64,000 nucleotides of DNA from Bacteroidia bacterium (GTDB lineage: Bacteria > Bacteroidota > Bacteroidia > Palsa-965). Each line of letters opens with the position of its first letter. Position 1 is the stretch's first letter. The notes below the pieces were generated by a model. The model was not told where the DNA came from. It did no database searches and was given only the letters and a program-made list of their open reading frames with translations. The stretch covers positions 67,001-131,000 of the forward strand of contig JALONL010000007.1 of NCBI GenBank assembly GCA_025454955.1, read 5' to 3'. Positions 1 to 9,627 of this stretch are shown piece after piece. Both the position numbers and the translations under genes were made by a program.

Positions 1-786
1 ATCTATCAGAGTTATCTGCATTTCGGATCCGAAGAGCCGATTGTGGTGGATCAGAAATATTATAAACTGCAATTGCGCCGTCGTGCAAAAGACATCAGAT
101 TTGGTTTTGAAGCCCGCTGGATGCCTGATGGCGAAGAAAAAGACAGACTCAATCAGGCATTCAGGATAACAAACCACGGTGAGTACTACCTGATCGATCA
201 TCAGGCAAAAACTAAAAATGCCGGCAGCTATCGTTTTTTTGTCACTGCTTACGACAGGGGCATTGCATCCGGCCCAGGTGTATTTACTGCCCGATATTAT
301 AAAGCCTGGCCGGTTTACTTCACCGTTGGCACTGCACAGAACCGGGTGTTCAACTATAAACCGGCAAGCCTTTACCACCTAACGTTAGGATTTGGCGCAT
401 ACATGAAGCACCGGATAATTTTTGATTTCACCGCCGAAGTACCAATGACTGACTCGGCCGATATTCAACGAGCGCATACATATCCCCGAAACTGGAGAGC
501 CGGAATTATTTATGAGCTTTTCGGGAAACATAAAAGTTTATTCGCGGGACCTGAACTTGATTTTTTGTATTTATACTATCCGTGGAATAGCAGGCAGGGC
601 TATTTCGGTTGTGCTATCGGTCTTCATTTGAGGGCAAGGTACCTTGCCAAACACTGGTCACTATATTTCAGACCGCAGATGGGGTACCTTAAAGATTTTC
701 CTCAAGAAAAAAATCACACATTCTATTGGAGTACACAATTCGGCTTCGCATTCCAACCTGTTGTTAAAGGCAAAACATACCGGTAA
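1..786 (+). CDS. Secreted hypothetical protein, 5' end outside window
   Basis: The reading frame is open from base 1, so the N-terminus lies outside the window; at least 261 residues are present. The visible part has a short Ig/PKD-like strand segment (a GSYRFFVTAYDRGIASGPG stretch) followed by about 150 residues rich in alternating aromatic and hydrophobic residues, compatible with a C-terminal beta-barrel. The downstream gene starts 1 bp after this stop and its C-terminal half has the same arrangement (GFYRFAVTVTEHGLTSAPG), so the two are tandem paralogues in one transcription unit. I do not recognise a named family. Outer-membrane location is an inference. Confidence 0.7.
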   Translation: MYQSYLHFGSEEPIVVDQKYYKLQLRRRAKDIRFGFEARWMPDGEEKDRLNQAFRITNHGEYYLIDHQAKTKNAGSYRFFVTAYDRGIASGPGVFTARYYKAWPVYFTVGTAQNRVFNYKPASLYHLTLGFGAYMKHRIIFDFTAEVPMTDSADIQRAHTYPRNWRAGIIYELFGKHKSLFAGPELDFLYLYYPWNSRQGYFGCAIGLHLRARYLAKHWSLYFRPQMGYLKDFPQEKNHTFYWSTQFGFAFQPVVKGKTYR

Positions 787-787
787 A

Positions 788-2503
788 ATGAAACGTATTT
801 ACATTTTTATCGTGCTGCCACTTTTCATTTTCTTCATGCACCATGAGAAACTGAAAGCCCAACCCGCTTTCCCCGCCCAACAACTCCTCTACGCCATAGA
901 ATCGCCCGACAGTGTAATGATGCACAACGGCTACATCAGATCGTGCCTCGAAGGAATGACTTATCGCGATCAGCAAACGCTTCCGCTATTCTCGAAACTC
1001 ACCTGCCTGAACGATTTAAAAGACATCATCGACCTTGAAAGCAAGATATACAGCTTTGCACGATTTTTCGATCCCAATAACAGCGCTGCTTTCCAGCATT
1101 CACCAGCCAGAATGAAGCGCGATTCTTTACTGGCCGGACTTTTAACTACCAATGATGCTTTTCTGCTTGTAAAAATCAGGCGCAACGAATCGGGCAATTA
1201 CATCTACAATTTCAGTTATACCGAAGACCGGCTGAATAATGTGGACGTAAACCCTGAACTGCAAATAGACAGCTATGATGCTATACTCGCAAATCCTGTT
1301 CGTGATATAGAGAAATTGAGAATTGCACTCTATAATGTATGCCGAAAGGCTAACCGGAGTCCGCAACACAGCATTATCTCAAATGCAGTGTTGACCCGCA
1401 ATGCACTTTGGCTGGCCGCCGGTGATACTCTTAAAATAAGTGCTTTAATAAACGACGATGATTCAGAATATTTCAGGTATGAATGGACTGTAAAATCTGC
1501 ACGAAAACAAATTGCCTGCGACACCGGAAAAAGCATACAACTACTGCGTCTTAATGATACCGGACTTTATCATATACAACTTCGCATCAGCGACGGCATC
1601 ACCAGTTCGGCTACCGAAACTATGCGGGTGACTGTGGTTTTTCGTCCGCAGATTAGCCGAATAATACCTATAGACAGATTCATCCCCACACCGCTCAACA
1701 TGTACTACCAGCCACATTTTACCATGAACGAATACAAAGTGGTAAGGCAGAAAAGCCAGCGTATGTACATGCAAAACTTCCCTGCCGATAAACCAAATTT
1801 TACTTTTTTCGACGAAAAAAACCAAAATGCTGCCAATGATACTGTGTTTCAAAATCAGTTCAGCGTTAAGGCCCGCAAGGAGTATTATGAAATTGTTTAC
1901 CGGCAGAGAGAAAAAGAGGCCGGGTTTTACCGGTTTGCGGTAACTGTAACCGAGCATGGATTAACATCAGCACCCGGCACATTTACATTTCAATTCAGGA
2001 AAGCATGCAAAGCATATTTTCAGGCAGGGGTAAGTAGTGTACACTACAATACAGGGCCGGGCCCCAAAAAAGTGTATGTGATTCATCCCGGCATTGGTTT
2101 CTTTGTTCATCCAAAAGTTCATTTCGATTATCAGCTTGAGTTTGCAGGTTTAGATAACACGCATCCGCTGTTTGGGCAAAATCAGGTATTGCGCTATCCC
2201 GGCCACCGCTTTACCGTTTCGCATGTAATTCCATTAAGAAAAGCCGACGAAGTATTGTGGACGATAGACATGACATTAGTTACTTTCCGCTACCCGCAAC
2301 TTTCGGAAAACCGCGAAGCCGCATTAGGTTTTGGCAGCACCATGAGACTGCTGTATATAAAAAGTGTGGGAGGGATTTTCATGCGCGGCGCATACGTATT
2401 GCTTAGGCCGAAAAGCGGAAGCATTATTCCTTCGGGAGCGTTTGTGTTTACTACCGGAGCTTCGCTACAGCCGGTAAGAAAGCAAAACCCTAAGCGTAAA
2501 TAG
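788..2503 (+). CDS. Secreted hypothetical protein with PKD-like domain and barrel-like C-terminus
   Basis: The protein has 571 residues. I chose the ATG at 788 because it opens directly onto a signal peptide (MKRIYIFIVLPLFIFF, cleavage near KAQ); the longer frame only extends back into the preceding gene. Residues about 210-290 look like a PKD/Ig domain (YEWTVKS, then GLYHIQLRISDG). Residues about 400-571 repeat the C-terminal layout of the gene before it. Tandem paralogy and a 1-bp gap indicate co-expression. Function is unknown; a cell-surface or periplasmic sensor or structural role would be a guess. Confidence 0.75.
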   Translation: MKRIYIFIVLPLFIFFMHHEKLKAQPAFPAQQLLYAIESPDSVMMHNGYIRSCLEGMTYRDQQTLPLFSKLTCLNDLKDIIDLESKIYSFARFFDPNNSAAFQHSPARMKRDSLLAGLLTTNDAFLLVKIRRNESGNYIYNFSYTEDRLNNVDVNPELQIDSYDAILANPVRDIEKLRIALYNVCRKANRSPQHSIISNAVLTRNALWLAAGDTLKISALINDDDSEYFRYEWTVKSARKQIACDTGKSIQLLRLNDTGLYHIQLRISDGITSSATETMRVTVVFRPQISRIIPIDRFIPTPLNMYYQPHFTMNEYKVVRQKSQRMYMQNFPADKPNFTFFDEKNQNAANDTVFQNQFSVKARKEYYEIVYRQREKEAGFYRFAVTVTEHGLTSAPGTFTFQFRKACKAYFQAGVSSVHYNTGPGPKKVYVIHPGIGFFVHPKVHFDYQLEFAGLDNTHPLFGQNQVLRYPGHRFTVSHVIPLRKADEVLWTIDMTLVTFRYPQLSENREAALGFGSTMRLLYIKSVGGIFMRGAYVLLRPKSGSIIPSGAFVFTTGASLQPVRKQNPKRK

Positions 2504-2508
2504 CAAAA

Positions 2509-2970
2509 TTATTTCTGCCTGATTCTGCTCCGCACAGTGTCAAGCGCATCAATCACCTTATCGAGCACTTTCAACGTTGCCGCCGTGTCCACATACTTCG
2601 AAATGTTGGTTTTTTCCTCTACTACCGAAACAGTATCGTTCCACGTCAGGCATTTGCCTTTGTTCGAGCGCTTCACATGAATTTCATACTCGCCCAACAG
2701 CGAGTTTTTTGACATCACAAGTACAGAGCTGTCTGTAATGCAATTTTTATCGCTCAGCACAATCTTCGCCACATCGAAATTGTTTGTCGGTTTGCTGATT
2801 ACCTTAGTTACATTACCTACCTGAAACCCGTTCACAGATACTTTGCTGTATTTTGAAAGTGAACTTCGCGGGCATTTTACGTAAAAGATTTTTGTTTCAT
2901 CGGCGCAATTGGAAAGGCACAATGCGAAGAATAAAACAGTTATAAAAATGACGGTTGAGCGGGGTTGCAT
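2509..2970 (-). CDS. Small lipoprotein with MCE/MlaD-like core
   Basis: The protein has 153 residues from the ATG at 2970, which opens onto a hydrophobic leader ending in a lipobox-like LSNCA. The core contains a KVSVNGFQVGNVTKV stretch, which matches the strand-turn pattern of MCE/MlaD domains (bind hydrophobic substrate; 'G..VG.V..I'). The MCE family acts in lipid transport between membranes, usually with an ABC transporter, but no MlaE/MlaF partners are nearby. It converges with the preceding gene, 5 bp between stops. The family assignment is tentative. Confidence 0.6.
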   Translation of the reverse strand: MQPRSTVIFITVLFFALCLSNCADETKIFYVKCPRSSLSKYSKVSVNGFQVGNVTKVISKPTNNFDVAKIVLSDKNCITDSSVLVMSKNSLLGEYEIHVKRSNKGKCLTWNDTVSVVEEKTNISKYVDTAATLKVLDKVIDALDTVRSRIRQK

Positions 2971-3078
2971 TTCAAGCAATTTTAAGCAATGCGGGTACAG
3001 AGGTATTTTCTATATGATAAAGGTATCAGAAAATTATTTTCCCGGAGGATTAAGGGGGGCGATACCCTAGGTGGTAAT

Positions 3079-3164
3079 GGTTGTACCATTGTTGTACCAA
3101 ACGAAAAAAGCCTTTCAGGAGAAATCATGAAAGGCCTAATTTTAGTAGTAGCGAGGGCCAGACT
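3079..3164. repeat. Relic element end: arm site, hairpin and degenerate tRNA core
   Basis: This 86-bp stretch matches the extreme right end of the resident element (about 36227-36312) in the same order: the doubled TTGTACCA motif at 3081-3101, a GCCTTTCA/TGAAAGGC hairpin, a TTTTAGTAGTAG stretch, and the first bases of the tRNA 3' end (GCGAGGGCCAGACT, one mismatch to the intact tRNA). It lies outside the present attL. The simplest reading is the leftover end of an earlier related element integrated at the same tRNA. Confidence 0.7.
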
Positions 3165-3194
3165 TCCCGATACTCCGCTCCGCTGCGATCGGGA
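3165..3194. repeat. 30-bp inverted-repeat element, copy 1
   Basis: The unit has inverted ends (TCCCGAT ... ATCGGGA) around a CCGCTCCGCTGC centre. It directly abuts the truncated tRNA-like fragment ending GGGCCAGACT. An identical copy with the same left junction is at 3261-3290. Confidence 0.75.
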
Positions 3195-3260
3195 CCTGGC
3201 CATTGTAAATGCGAAAAGGCAGCGAAAAGCTGCCTTTTACTTTGTAGCGGGGGCCAGACT
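3195..3260. repeat. Direct repeat of tRNA terminator plus 3' fragment (scar)
   Basis: This 66-bp block (CTGGCCATTG... through GGGGGCCAGACT) recurs almost exactly at 3303-3368, where it forms the tRNA-fMet downstream terminator and the start of attL. It contains a hairpin at 3214-3238 (AAAAGGCAGC/GCTGCCTTTT) and the last bases of a tRNA 3' end. It looks like a duplicated, truncated copy of the chromosomal side of the attachment site. Confidence 0.7.
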
Positions 3261-3290
3261 TCCCGATACTCCGCTCCGCTGCGATCGGGA
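3261..3290. repeat. 30-bp inverted-repeat element, copy 2
   Basis: Identical to 3165-3194, and again joined to a tRNA 3'-end fragment at the same base (GGGCCAGACT). Two identical junctions argue for a duplication of the scar unit. Confidence 0.75.
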
Positions 3291-3320
3291 TAAACTTCTC
3301 CTCTGGCCATTGTAAATGCG

Positions 3321-3345
3321 AAAAGGCAGCGAAAAGCTGCCTTTT
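3321..3345 (-). terminator. Original chromosomal terminator of the tRNA-fMet gene
   Basis: The hairpin AAAAGGCAGC / GCTGCCTTTT with a 5-base loop lies just beyond the tRNA 3'-half at attL. Before integration it would have followed the tRNA gene on the minus strand. The element supplies a replacement hairpin at its right end. Confidence 0.6.
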
Positions 3346-3351
3346 GACTTT

Positions 3352-3399
3352 GTAGCGGGGGCCAGACTCGAACTGACGACCTTCGGGTTATGAGCCCGA
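3352..3399. repeat. attL: 48-bp core, 3' part of tRNA-fMet
   Basis: These 48 bp are identical to 36297-36344. They cover the anticodon loop (CTCATAA), variable and T arms and the acceptor 3' strand of the initiator tRNA. The sequence diverges at base 3400, so only a partial tRNA remains here. It marks the left junction of the integrated element. Confidence 0.92.
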
Positions 3400-3495
3400 A
3401 TTTATCTGGATTGACATGAAGTGACATGGTCTGAAAGTATTGATTTTACTGACATCGTTAAAAACAACAAACCAATAAAAACAATGAAAATCGCC

Positions 3496-3522
3496 ATTTG
3501 TTGTACCATTGTTGTACCAAAT
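3496..3522. promoter_or_regulatory. Putative integrase arm-binding site, left end
   Basis: A 27-bp sequence holding two tandem copies of TTGTTGTACCA lies about 97 bp inside attL and just upstream of the integrase gene. The identical 27-mer occurs at 36225-36251, about 45 bp inside attR, and a shorter copy is in the scar at 3081-3101. Paired direct repeats flanking a core are typical of tyrosine integrase arm sites. The function is inferred. Confidence 0.6.
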
Positions 3523-3555
3523 TCACCTACCTTTACCGCAAGAAATTTCTTTGCT

Positions 3556-4779
3556 ATGGCATCGGTAAAAGTTGTACTGCGCAAAAGGGCAAACAAAGAC
3601 GGCACGTATCCCCTTGCCCTCCGCATCACCAAAGATCGTAAAACTTCATTCGTTCATCTTGGCTATCATCTCAACCCGAAAGATTGGGAAGCTAAAGAAC
3701 AGCGTGTTCGCAAGTCGCATCCGAACTCGACACGGCTGAATAATTTCATCGCCACCAAACTGGCCACAGCCAGCAACACGTCATTAGAAATTGAAAGTGT
3801 AAGAGAAAATGCGACGGCACAGATCATCAAGCATCGCATCAAACCCAGTGCAGGCGCATCATTCTTTTTACAGGCACAAAGCTATCTCGATATCCTGAAA
3901 AAAACGGGCAGCTATGCCAGCTACATGACAGAGAAATCGCGCTGTAATAAATTCAGGGCATTTCTGAATGGCAAAGACATTGGTTTCTCTGAAATATCAG
4001 CCGCCCTGTTAGAAGAATTTGTCGCCCACCTCAAATCAGAGCGCAGCGTCAGCGAACGGACAGCCATGAACTACTTGTTGGTTATTCGCACCATATACAA
4101 CCGCGCTATCGAAGACGGCATTGCCGACAGAAAAAACTACCCTTTCGGCAAGGGGCGCATTTCTATTCGCTTTCCATCCTCGACTAAAGTGGGGAGCGAT
4201 GAAGATGATGTGCGCAAACTTGAAACCGTTGTCCTGACCAACCCGCGTTACGATCACGTCAGAAACCTTTGGCTGTTCTCATACTATTTTGCGGGTATGC
4301 GCATCTCAGATGTGTTGCGCCTACGCTGGTCTGATTTTCGCGGTGGTCGCCTACATTATAGCATGGGTAAGAACAACAAACCTGGCTCACTTAAAATCCC
4401 TGATAAGGCTCTTGCTATCCTGAAAAAATATCAGTCCACCAAGACCTCACCGCACGACCTTGTTTTCCCCGAATTGAAAGGCTTGCCATCACTCGACAAT
4501 GCCTTTGAAGTGAAACGCAAGATTTCATTTGCGGTCACACGCCTTGATAAAATCATGCGCGAAAGAGTTGCTCCCGCCGCTGGTATCAAAGCCAAAATGT
4601 CGATGCACATTGCTCGGCACACGTTTGCAACTTTCGCAGGGGACAAAATACCAGTGCAAATGCTGCAAAAACTCTATCGCCACAGCGACATCAAAACCAC
4701 GATTGGCTATCAGGCCAACTTCATCAACAAAGACGTGGATGATGCTTTAGATTCGGTGATAAACGGTGCTTTAAAATAA
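3556..4779 (+). CDS. Tyrosine recombinase / integrase, Bacteroidota type
   Basis: The 407-residue protein starts at the ATG at 3556 (MASVKVVLRKR), where the arm-binding domain of this family begins; the upstream frame is non-conserved leader over the arm repeats. Layout: N-terminal arm-type DNA-binding domain (residues about 1-90), SAM-like core-binding domain (about 100-200), catalytic domain. Catalytic residues visible are Arg in GMRISDVLRLRW (about 247), His-x-x-Arg in HIARH (about 350) and Tyr in TIGYQ (about 382). Position and orientation beside attL make it the likely enzyme for insertion into tRNA-fMet. Its probable excisionase partner is the HTH protein at 35517-35786. Confidence 0.93.
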   Translation: MASVKVVLRKRANKDGTYPLALRITKDRKTSFVHLGYHLNPKDWEAKEQRVRKSHPNSTRLNNFIATKLATASNTSLEIESVRENATAQIIKHRIKPSAGASFFLQAQSYLDILKKTGSYASYMTEKSRCNKFRAFLNGKDIGFSEISAALLEEFVAHLKSERSVSERTAMNYLLVIRTIYNRAIEDGIADRKNYPFGKGRISIRFPSSTKVGSDEDDVRKLETVVLTNPRYDHVRNLWLFSYYFAGMRISDVLRLRWSDFRGGRLHYSMGKNNKPGSLKIPDKALAILKKYQSTKTSPHDLVFPELKGLPSLDNAFEVKRKISFAVTRLDKIMRERVAPAAGIKAKMSMHIARHTFATFAGDKIPVQMLQKLYRHSDIKTTIGYQANFINKDVDDALDSVINGALK

Positions 4780-5378
4780 TTGCGCCAAAGAAAAATGTTG
4801 CACTCAAAGAACTATAAGATGAGATATAACCCATTTAAAAGCGCCCTATTTTTAAATGGCAATAAGCATTTGTAAGCATTTATTGAGGACTAAACGGCGC
4901 AAAAAAACGCGGCAATGAATGCTGAGTTTTCAACAGTTTTAGGTTTCGATGAGTTTATAAATACGTAGATTTTATGAGGGTTTCATCCACTCTCTTGATG
5001 AGCGACAGGACAAGTTTAAATGAAAGTGTATCCTTATTTCAGATGATTTCGTAGAACAACACGCAACTTATACTGTAAAAATTTGTCTTTTATTCATTAA
5101 ATAAAATACATTTGAACAAAGATAAAATTATTCAACTCACGCTTACAAAAAAAGAAAATAAAAAAACAGCAAAAAACCTCTCCCCCCCCTACACAAAAAT
5201 AATTTATAGCAGAACATATATTTTTACGCGCGCAGTCACCCCATTTTTAAAGGACTGCATGATCTGATGGTCATATGGTTTGTCCCAGCCATGTGACATT
5301 AAACATCAAGTCTCTCAACCCATGAATGCACCCCTACACAGGTGCGCAATAAAGCATAACCCGTTTTCCCTGTATCAC
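4780..5378. other. Intergenic region, no gene recognised
   Basis: About 600 bp of AT-rich sequence between the integrase and the first cargo gene. Near the right end (about 5234-5260) a short inverted repeat GCAGTC/GACTGC precedes the cargo gene and may be regulatory. I see no convincing ORF or RNA. Confidence 0.5.
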
Positions 5379-8300
5379 ATGAATAAACTCCCGAAAATCG
5401 GGGGTGGATGGTTGTTTACGCTCTTTTGTATCACTTTATTTCATTCCACCTCCTACGCACAAAATACTTGCGGCACGGCAATGCCGTTGCCAGCGAATAA
5501 TAACCTCGCCAACGCGACAACATCTCTTGATGAAGTGTGGTATAGCTTCATCGCTCCCAATACAGACGCGCAACTGATTTATTCGGTGACCGCCAACGGC
5601 TATTCCGACATGGAAACCGTGACGGTATATCAAGCCCCGTGCGTGCAACCCACTGCACTCAATACAGCCACATTGCAAAGCAATCAGCCCAAGCATCTCG
5701 CATTACAACTGACAGGGCTAACAGTAGGCAATGTGTATTACATTCAACTGACACGACCAACGCCCTGCAATACCTGTCCGCAACAGGCGCGATTTAATTT
5801 GTCTTTACGGCAGTTTTCAGTCTTAGCTTGGTGGGGACTGGTCGTGAGAGATTCTGCATTAAACCATCTCGCAGATTGCTATGATAACGATCTATTATCA
5901 TCTAATGGCGTACCAGAGGATTGCGGACTTAAATTAACCGTATGTCCCAACCAACCATTATCATTCTGGCATGATACTGCTAACTATGGCTATGTCATGG
6001 GCACACACCCAACTGGCATTTATGCTGCGGGATGGCAATTTGTTGGCGGGTCTTGTAATGGCAGTTATCTCGATACTACCATGCAGTCATTCTCATGCAG
6101 CTACCCCACACCTGGCATTTATACCATACGGCTATATTATTTCTGGCGACCTAATACAACGCAGCCCTACTTCTTGCTTGGTGGAGTTGAAATAGATATT
6201 CAAGTCAAACAACCTGTGCAAGCAAACCTCACCGTGACAGGCCAAAATGGCTGTCTGAGTGATACGCTGCGTTTATTTTCATCGGGGGCAGATCCTCAAT
6301 ACGTACAGTTCTATGTGGACGGAATACCCTATAATAACTGCCCATTCAATGCAGCAGGAAGTTGCGATACGATGATCAGTTTTGGCAACGATCCACCCTA
6401 TAACTATCCCCCATTCTCTGGCGGCTATCACACTGTTTCGCTGGTGGTATGGGATGAATGCGGCAGAGATAGTGTAGCGCAGTTGATACACTTCGGCGCA
6501 TTGGCGAACTTCGTTTATAACAATGATTGCCGTGTACGTTTTGACGATGCCAGTTCATGCCCTGCCGATATTGTCTCATGGGCATGGAATTTTGGTGACC
6601 CCGCATCAGGCATTTACAATACAGCCTTCGGGCAAACCGTATGGCATGAATTTACCGTGCCTGGCAATGCTTATCTGGTGTCGCTCACCATCACCCTCAC
6701 CGATGGGACGCAAAGCACATTTTCGCAGTATGTGACCGCACCGCTTCCCCCCGATGCCACCATCAGCGGCAATCCTGTCAACAACTGCGGCAATGGCACA
6801 ATCACCTACACCGCACCCTGCCAAGCTGGGATGATTTATACATGGCAGGTGATTGGCGGCGTTGGTACACCATCCAGCAATGGCTGTTCTATTGACGTGG
6901 CGTGGGGCGCAAACGGCGGCTCACTTATTCTTTACGTTGCAAGTTTCCCGCTTGATTGCACCAATAGCGATACGCTTTTTGTAGCTGGCTGTTGCAACAT
7001 CGGCGCGGCCTATTCCAACAGTAATACAAACGGCAAACTCTATCTCAACAACACATCTGCCTCTGCGGTCTTGGCCAATCCTTTATACGCGCCGTTTGTA
7101 GCGGGCAACAGTTTCACCGCCAATGCACCAAACGAGATTGTTATCAACGGTATTTTCACCATTGATGTGCCGTTTGCTTTTGTCAACTGCGCCGCGATCA
7201 GTCCTGGCACCAATGCCGTGATTGATGTGATGGCAGGGCAAAGCCTCACCTTCGACAACAGCCAGACCCTGCCGCTCTGCGATATGATGTGGGATGGCAT
7301 CTATGTTCACGGCGCATCGGCCGCGGTTTATCTTATCAACAACAGCGTGATGCAGCAGTCAAAGAATGGCATTGTTTCGATTGCTGGCGGACATTACACG
7401 GTTGAAAATTCGACCATGCAGAACAATGTGTACGATATACAAGTACAACAATACTACCAGCCACACAGCGGCATTGTGCGCGGTTCGCTGTTCACGATGA
7501 ATGCGGCTTTTCTTCCCGCATTTCCTGCACTGCCCAGCAGCGTTGTCCGTACCCTCGCAGCTATTCGCATTGAGACCAACGCCGACATCACCATTGGCGA
7601 CCCGACATCACCCGCCACAGCCAATACATTCCGCCGCGTAAACATTGGTGTTCATGCCATGAACTCAAATGCCACTGTGCAAAATTGTCATTTCCGTGGC
7701 ATTGATTTCGGTACGCCGCATGGCCCGATCAGCGGTCATGCCATCCTCGCCGAAGGCAGCAAAACACCTGTCTTTAGTACCGTGCGTACCACAGTCGGCG
7801 GTTTCACCCCGCTTGAAACCTGCACCTTCGACACTTGCCGCATTCCCATCTCTGCCCGCGCCGAAACTGACCTGTACGCGCATGGCAATCTGATGTCTGG
7901 TACATCGGCAGTTGGTATCGAAGTATTATCATGCCCGTCGCGCACCATCAGTCTCAGCCATAACACCATCACCAACCAAAGCTACGCTTACCGCTTTCAG
8001 GCAGCGGTGCAGATAGTCGATGTGCCTGATGCGTCAATCAGCGTTCAGCAAAACAATATCCAGCAATCAGGCGTAAACAATAGCCTGCAACAAGGCATTG
8101 GTATTTATGTGGCGAATGTGGCGATGGCGCAAAATACAATGCTGATTGATAGCAATCTGATTGCCCGCGTAAAAGCTGGTATTGTGCTGAGCAATATCAA
8201 ATCTTTTAACGGCGCGTTTGTCACCAACAACACCATTCAGTTTGCTAAAGCCAATAACTTTTATGATAGGACACAATCAGGCGGGCATGGTGTGCATTAC

Positions 8301-9572
8301 GGGATTCGTCTTAATTACTGTAAGGACATCAGGGTTGATACCAACTATGTGAGCAAGACAAGTACGACTTTGCCCGTACAAGTGATGAGAGAATATTTAC
8401 GTGGTGTCAGCCTTGAAAACAGCGCACGTTCTGTTGTTTCAGATAACGTCTTTGATCGGATGGGTAGCGGTATCTGTGCGCTCGATATGTGCAGCAACAG
8501 CACATTTGCATGTAATACATTCAATACCTGCTATCACGGTGGGTACTTTTTTGGTTCGTCTTCAAACAATGGATTAGCCGATATTGGCGACCAGATTATC
8601 AATCCGCAAAATCAGAACATTGAATTGACTGGAAACGTGTATAATGGAAGTATCAGTTGGGACATATATGGTATTGTAACACTTAATACATACTGGCACG
8701 ATCCTCCTTCTCTCAATCCCTTTGTAACTAATCTTAATGTAAATACAAGCGGTAATAATATCTGCGGCTTGTTCTTGTTAGCACAAAGCGAAGATGTGAA
8801 ACGCGATCAGCAAGTTGGTGCTATTCTCAACGATCTGGATGCCAATATTTTTGATGCAGAGCAGGAATATTATCTTATCAAACAGGCTTACACGACCTTG
8901 CGTGAAAATATGCACTGGCTTTCACTTGGTACGCCTGATGATCTCCGTTACCAGACCTTTTTTAATTCGTGCGAAGCTGGTAATTGGAACGAACTGATTG
9001 ATGCTGAAAATGCCGCCGCTACTGGCGATACCAGCACGATCAATACATTCACAGGTGGCAGCACCCCTGCCAGCAGTGCCGAGGAAAACGCGCAAACTGT
9101 ATTAAAAATACACGCGCAATACTGGCTGGCAGGACATCGCGCATTCAGTCCTGCCGATACGGCTTTGCTTTGGACGATTGCCCTGCAAAATCCCGTGCTG
9201 GGTGGCAACGCTGTCTATGGGGCGCGGGTGTTGCTGGGTGTGATGGTGGATGATTTTGCCGCAACCGCAGCAGGGGCGCGTCGCCCAGAAACAGAGGAAG
9301 AAACTGGCAACACTCCCACGACAAACCTATTCCCCAACCCAGCCACCACGCAGATTTACATTCAGGTTGAGAACGCCAGCATCGAGAATATACGCACCGA
9401 AATTTATGACCTCAATGGTCGAAAAATTTCAGGACAAACCACGCAGATAACCAATGGAATGCTGACGATTGACACCAGCACCATGCTATCGGGCATCTAC
9501 GTGATTTGTATCTTCCATCAAGATAAATTGATAAATACAGAACGATTTATTTTGTTAGATCATGGAAAATAA
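5379..9572 (+). CDS. Large T9SS-secreted surface protein with PKD and beta-helix regions
   Basis: The protein has 1397 residues. The ATG at 5379 is chosen because it opens onto a signal peptide (MNKLPKIGGGWLFTLFCITLF, cleavage after YAQ). Residues about 375-455 form a PKD-like domain (VSWAWNFGDPASG). Residues about 620-1100 hold many short repeats with N-x-I/V-x-x-N turns, typical of right-handed parallel beta-helix proteins. The C-terminus from about residue 1317 (NLFPNPATTQIYIQ ... LNGRKISG ... LSGIYVI) is a type A sorting domain, so it should cross the outer membrane by T9SS. The sorting domain shows that this cargo suits a Bacteroidota host. The ligand or substrate is unknown. Confidence 0.85.
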   Translation: MNKLPKIGGGWLFTLFCITLFHSTSYAQNTCGTAMPLPANNNLANATTSLDEVWYSFIAPNTDAQLIYSVTANGYSDMETVTVYQAPCVQPTALNTATLQSNQPKHLALQLTGLTVGNVYYIQLTRPTPCNTCPQQARFNLSLRQFSVLAWWGLVVRDSALNHLADCYDNDLLSSNGVPEDCGLKLTVCPNQPLSFWHDTANYGYVMGTHPTGIYAAGWQFVGGSCNGSYLDTTMQSFSCSYPTPGIYTIRLYYFWRPNTTQPYFLLGGVEIDIQVKQPVQANLTVTGQNGCLSDTLRLFSSGADPQYVQFYVDGIPYNNCPFNAAGSCDTMISFGNDPPYNYPPFSGGYHTVSLVVWDECGRDSVAQLIHFGALANFVYNNDCRVRFDDASSCPADIVSWAWNFGDPASGIYNTAFGQTVWHEFTVPGNAYLVSLTITLTDGTQSTFSQYVTAPLPPDATISGNPVNNCGNGTITYTAPCQAGMIYTWQVIGGVGTPSSNGCSIDVAWGANGGSLILYVASFPLDCTNSDTLFVAGCCNIGAAYSNSNTNGKLYLNNTSASAVLANPLYAPFVAGNSFTANAPNEIVINGIFTIDVPFAFVNCAAISPGTNAVIDVMAGQSLTFDNSQTLPLCDMMWDGIYVHGASAAVYLINNSVMQQSKNGIVSIAGGHYTVENSTMQNNVYDIQVQQYYQPHSGIVRGSLFTMNAAFLPAFPALPSSVVRTLAAIRIETNADITIGDPTSPATANTFRRVNIGVHAMNSNATVQNCHFRGIDFGTPHGPISGHAILAEGSKTPVFSTVRTTVGGFTPLETCTFDTCRIPISARAETDLYAHGNLMSGTSAVGIEVLSCPSRTISLSHNTITNQSYAYRFQAAVQIVDVPDASISVQQNNIQQSGVNNSLQQGIGIYVANVAMAQNTMLIDSNLIARVKAGIVLSNIKSFNGAFVTNNTIQFAKANNFYDRTQSGGHGVHYGIRLNYCKDIRVDTNYVSKTSTTLPVQVMREYLRGVSLENSARSVVSDNVFDRMGSGICALDMCSNSTFACNTFNTCYHGGYFFGSSSNNGLADIGDQIINPQNQNIELTGNVYNGSISWDIYGIVTLNTYWHDPPSLNPFVTNLNVNTSGNNICGLFLLAQSEDVKRDQQVGAILNDLDANIFDAEQEYYLIKQAYTTLRENMHWLSLGTPDDLRYQTFFNSCEAGNWNELIDAENAAATGDTSTINTFTGGSTPASSAEENAQTVLKIHAQYWLAGHRAFSPADTALLWTIALQNPVLGGNAVYGARVLLGVMVDDFAATAAGARRPETEEETGNTPTTNLFPNPATTQIYIQVENASIENIRTEIYDLNGRKISGQTTQITNGMLTIDTSTMLSGIYVICIFHQDKLINTERFILLDHGK

Positions 9573-9588
9573 TGATATATTTACAAAC

Positions 9589-9620
9589 GGATCGGCGTTA
9601 CACCGCCGATCCATTTTTTC
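9589..9620 (+). terminator. Rho-independent terminator
   Basis: GGATCGGCG and CGCCGATCC form a 9-bp stem with a short loop, followed by ATTTTTTC. It lies between the stop of the large surface protein and the next ATG. Confidence 0.8.
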
Positions 9621-9627
9621 ATTTCAA

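Noticed and set aside
3067..3368. Short repeated units considered as a CRISPR array
   Set aside because: Units differ in length, contain tRNA and terminator pieces, have no regular spacers, and there are no cas genes.
3352..3399. Second tRNA-Met gene
   Set aside because: Only the 3' part is present; the sequence diverges right after the anticodon stem, so it is attL and not a working tRNA.
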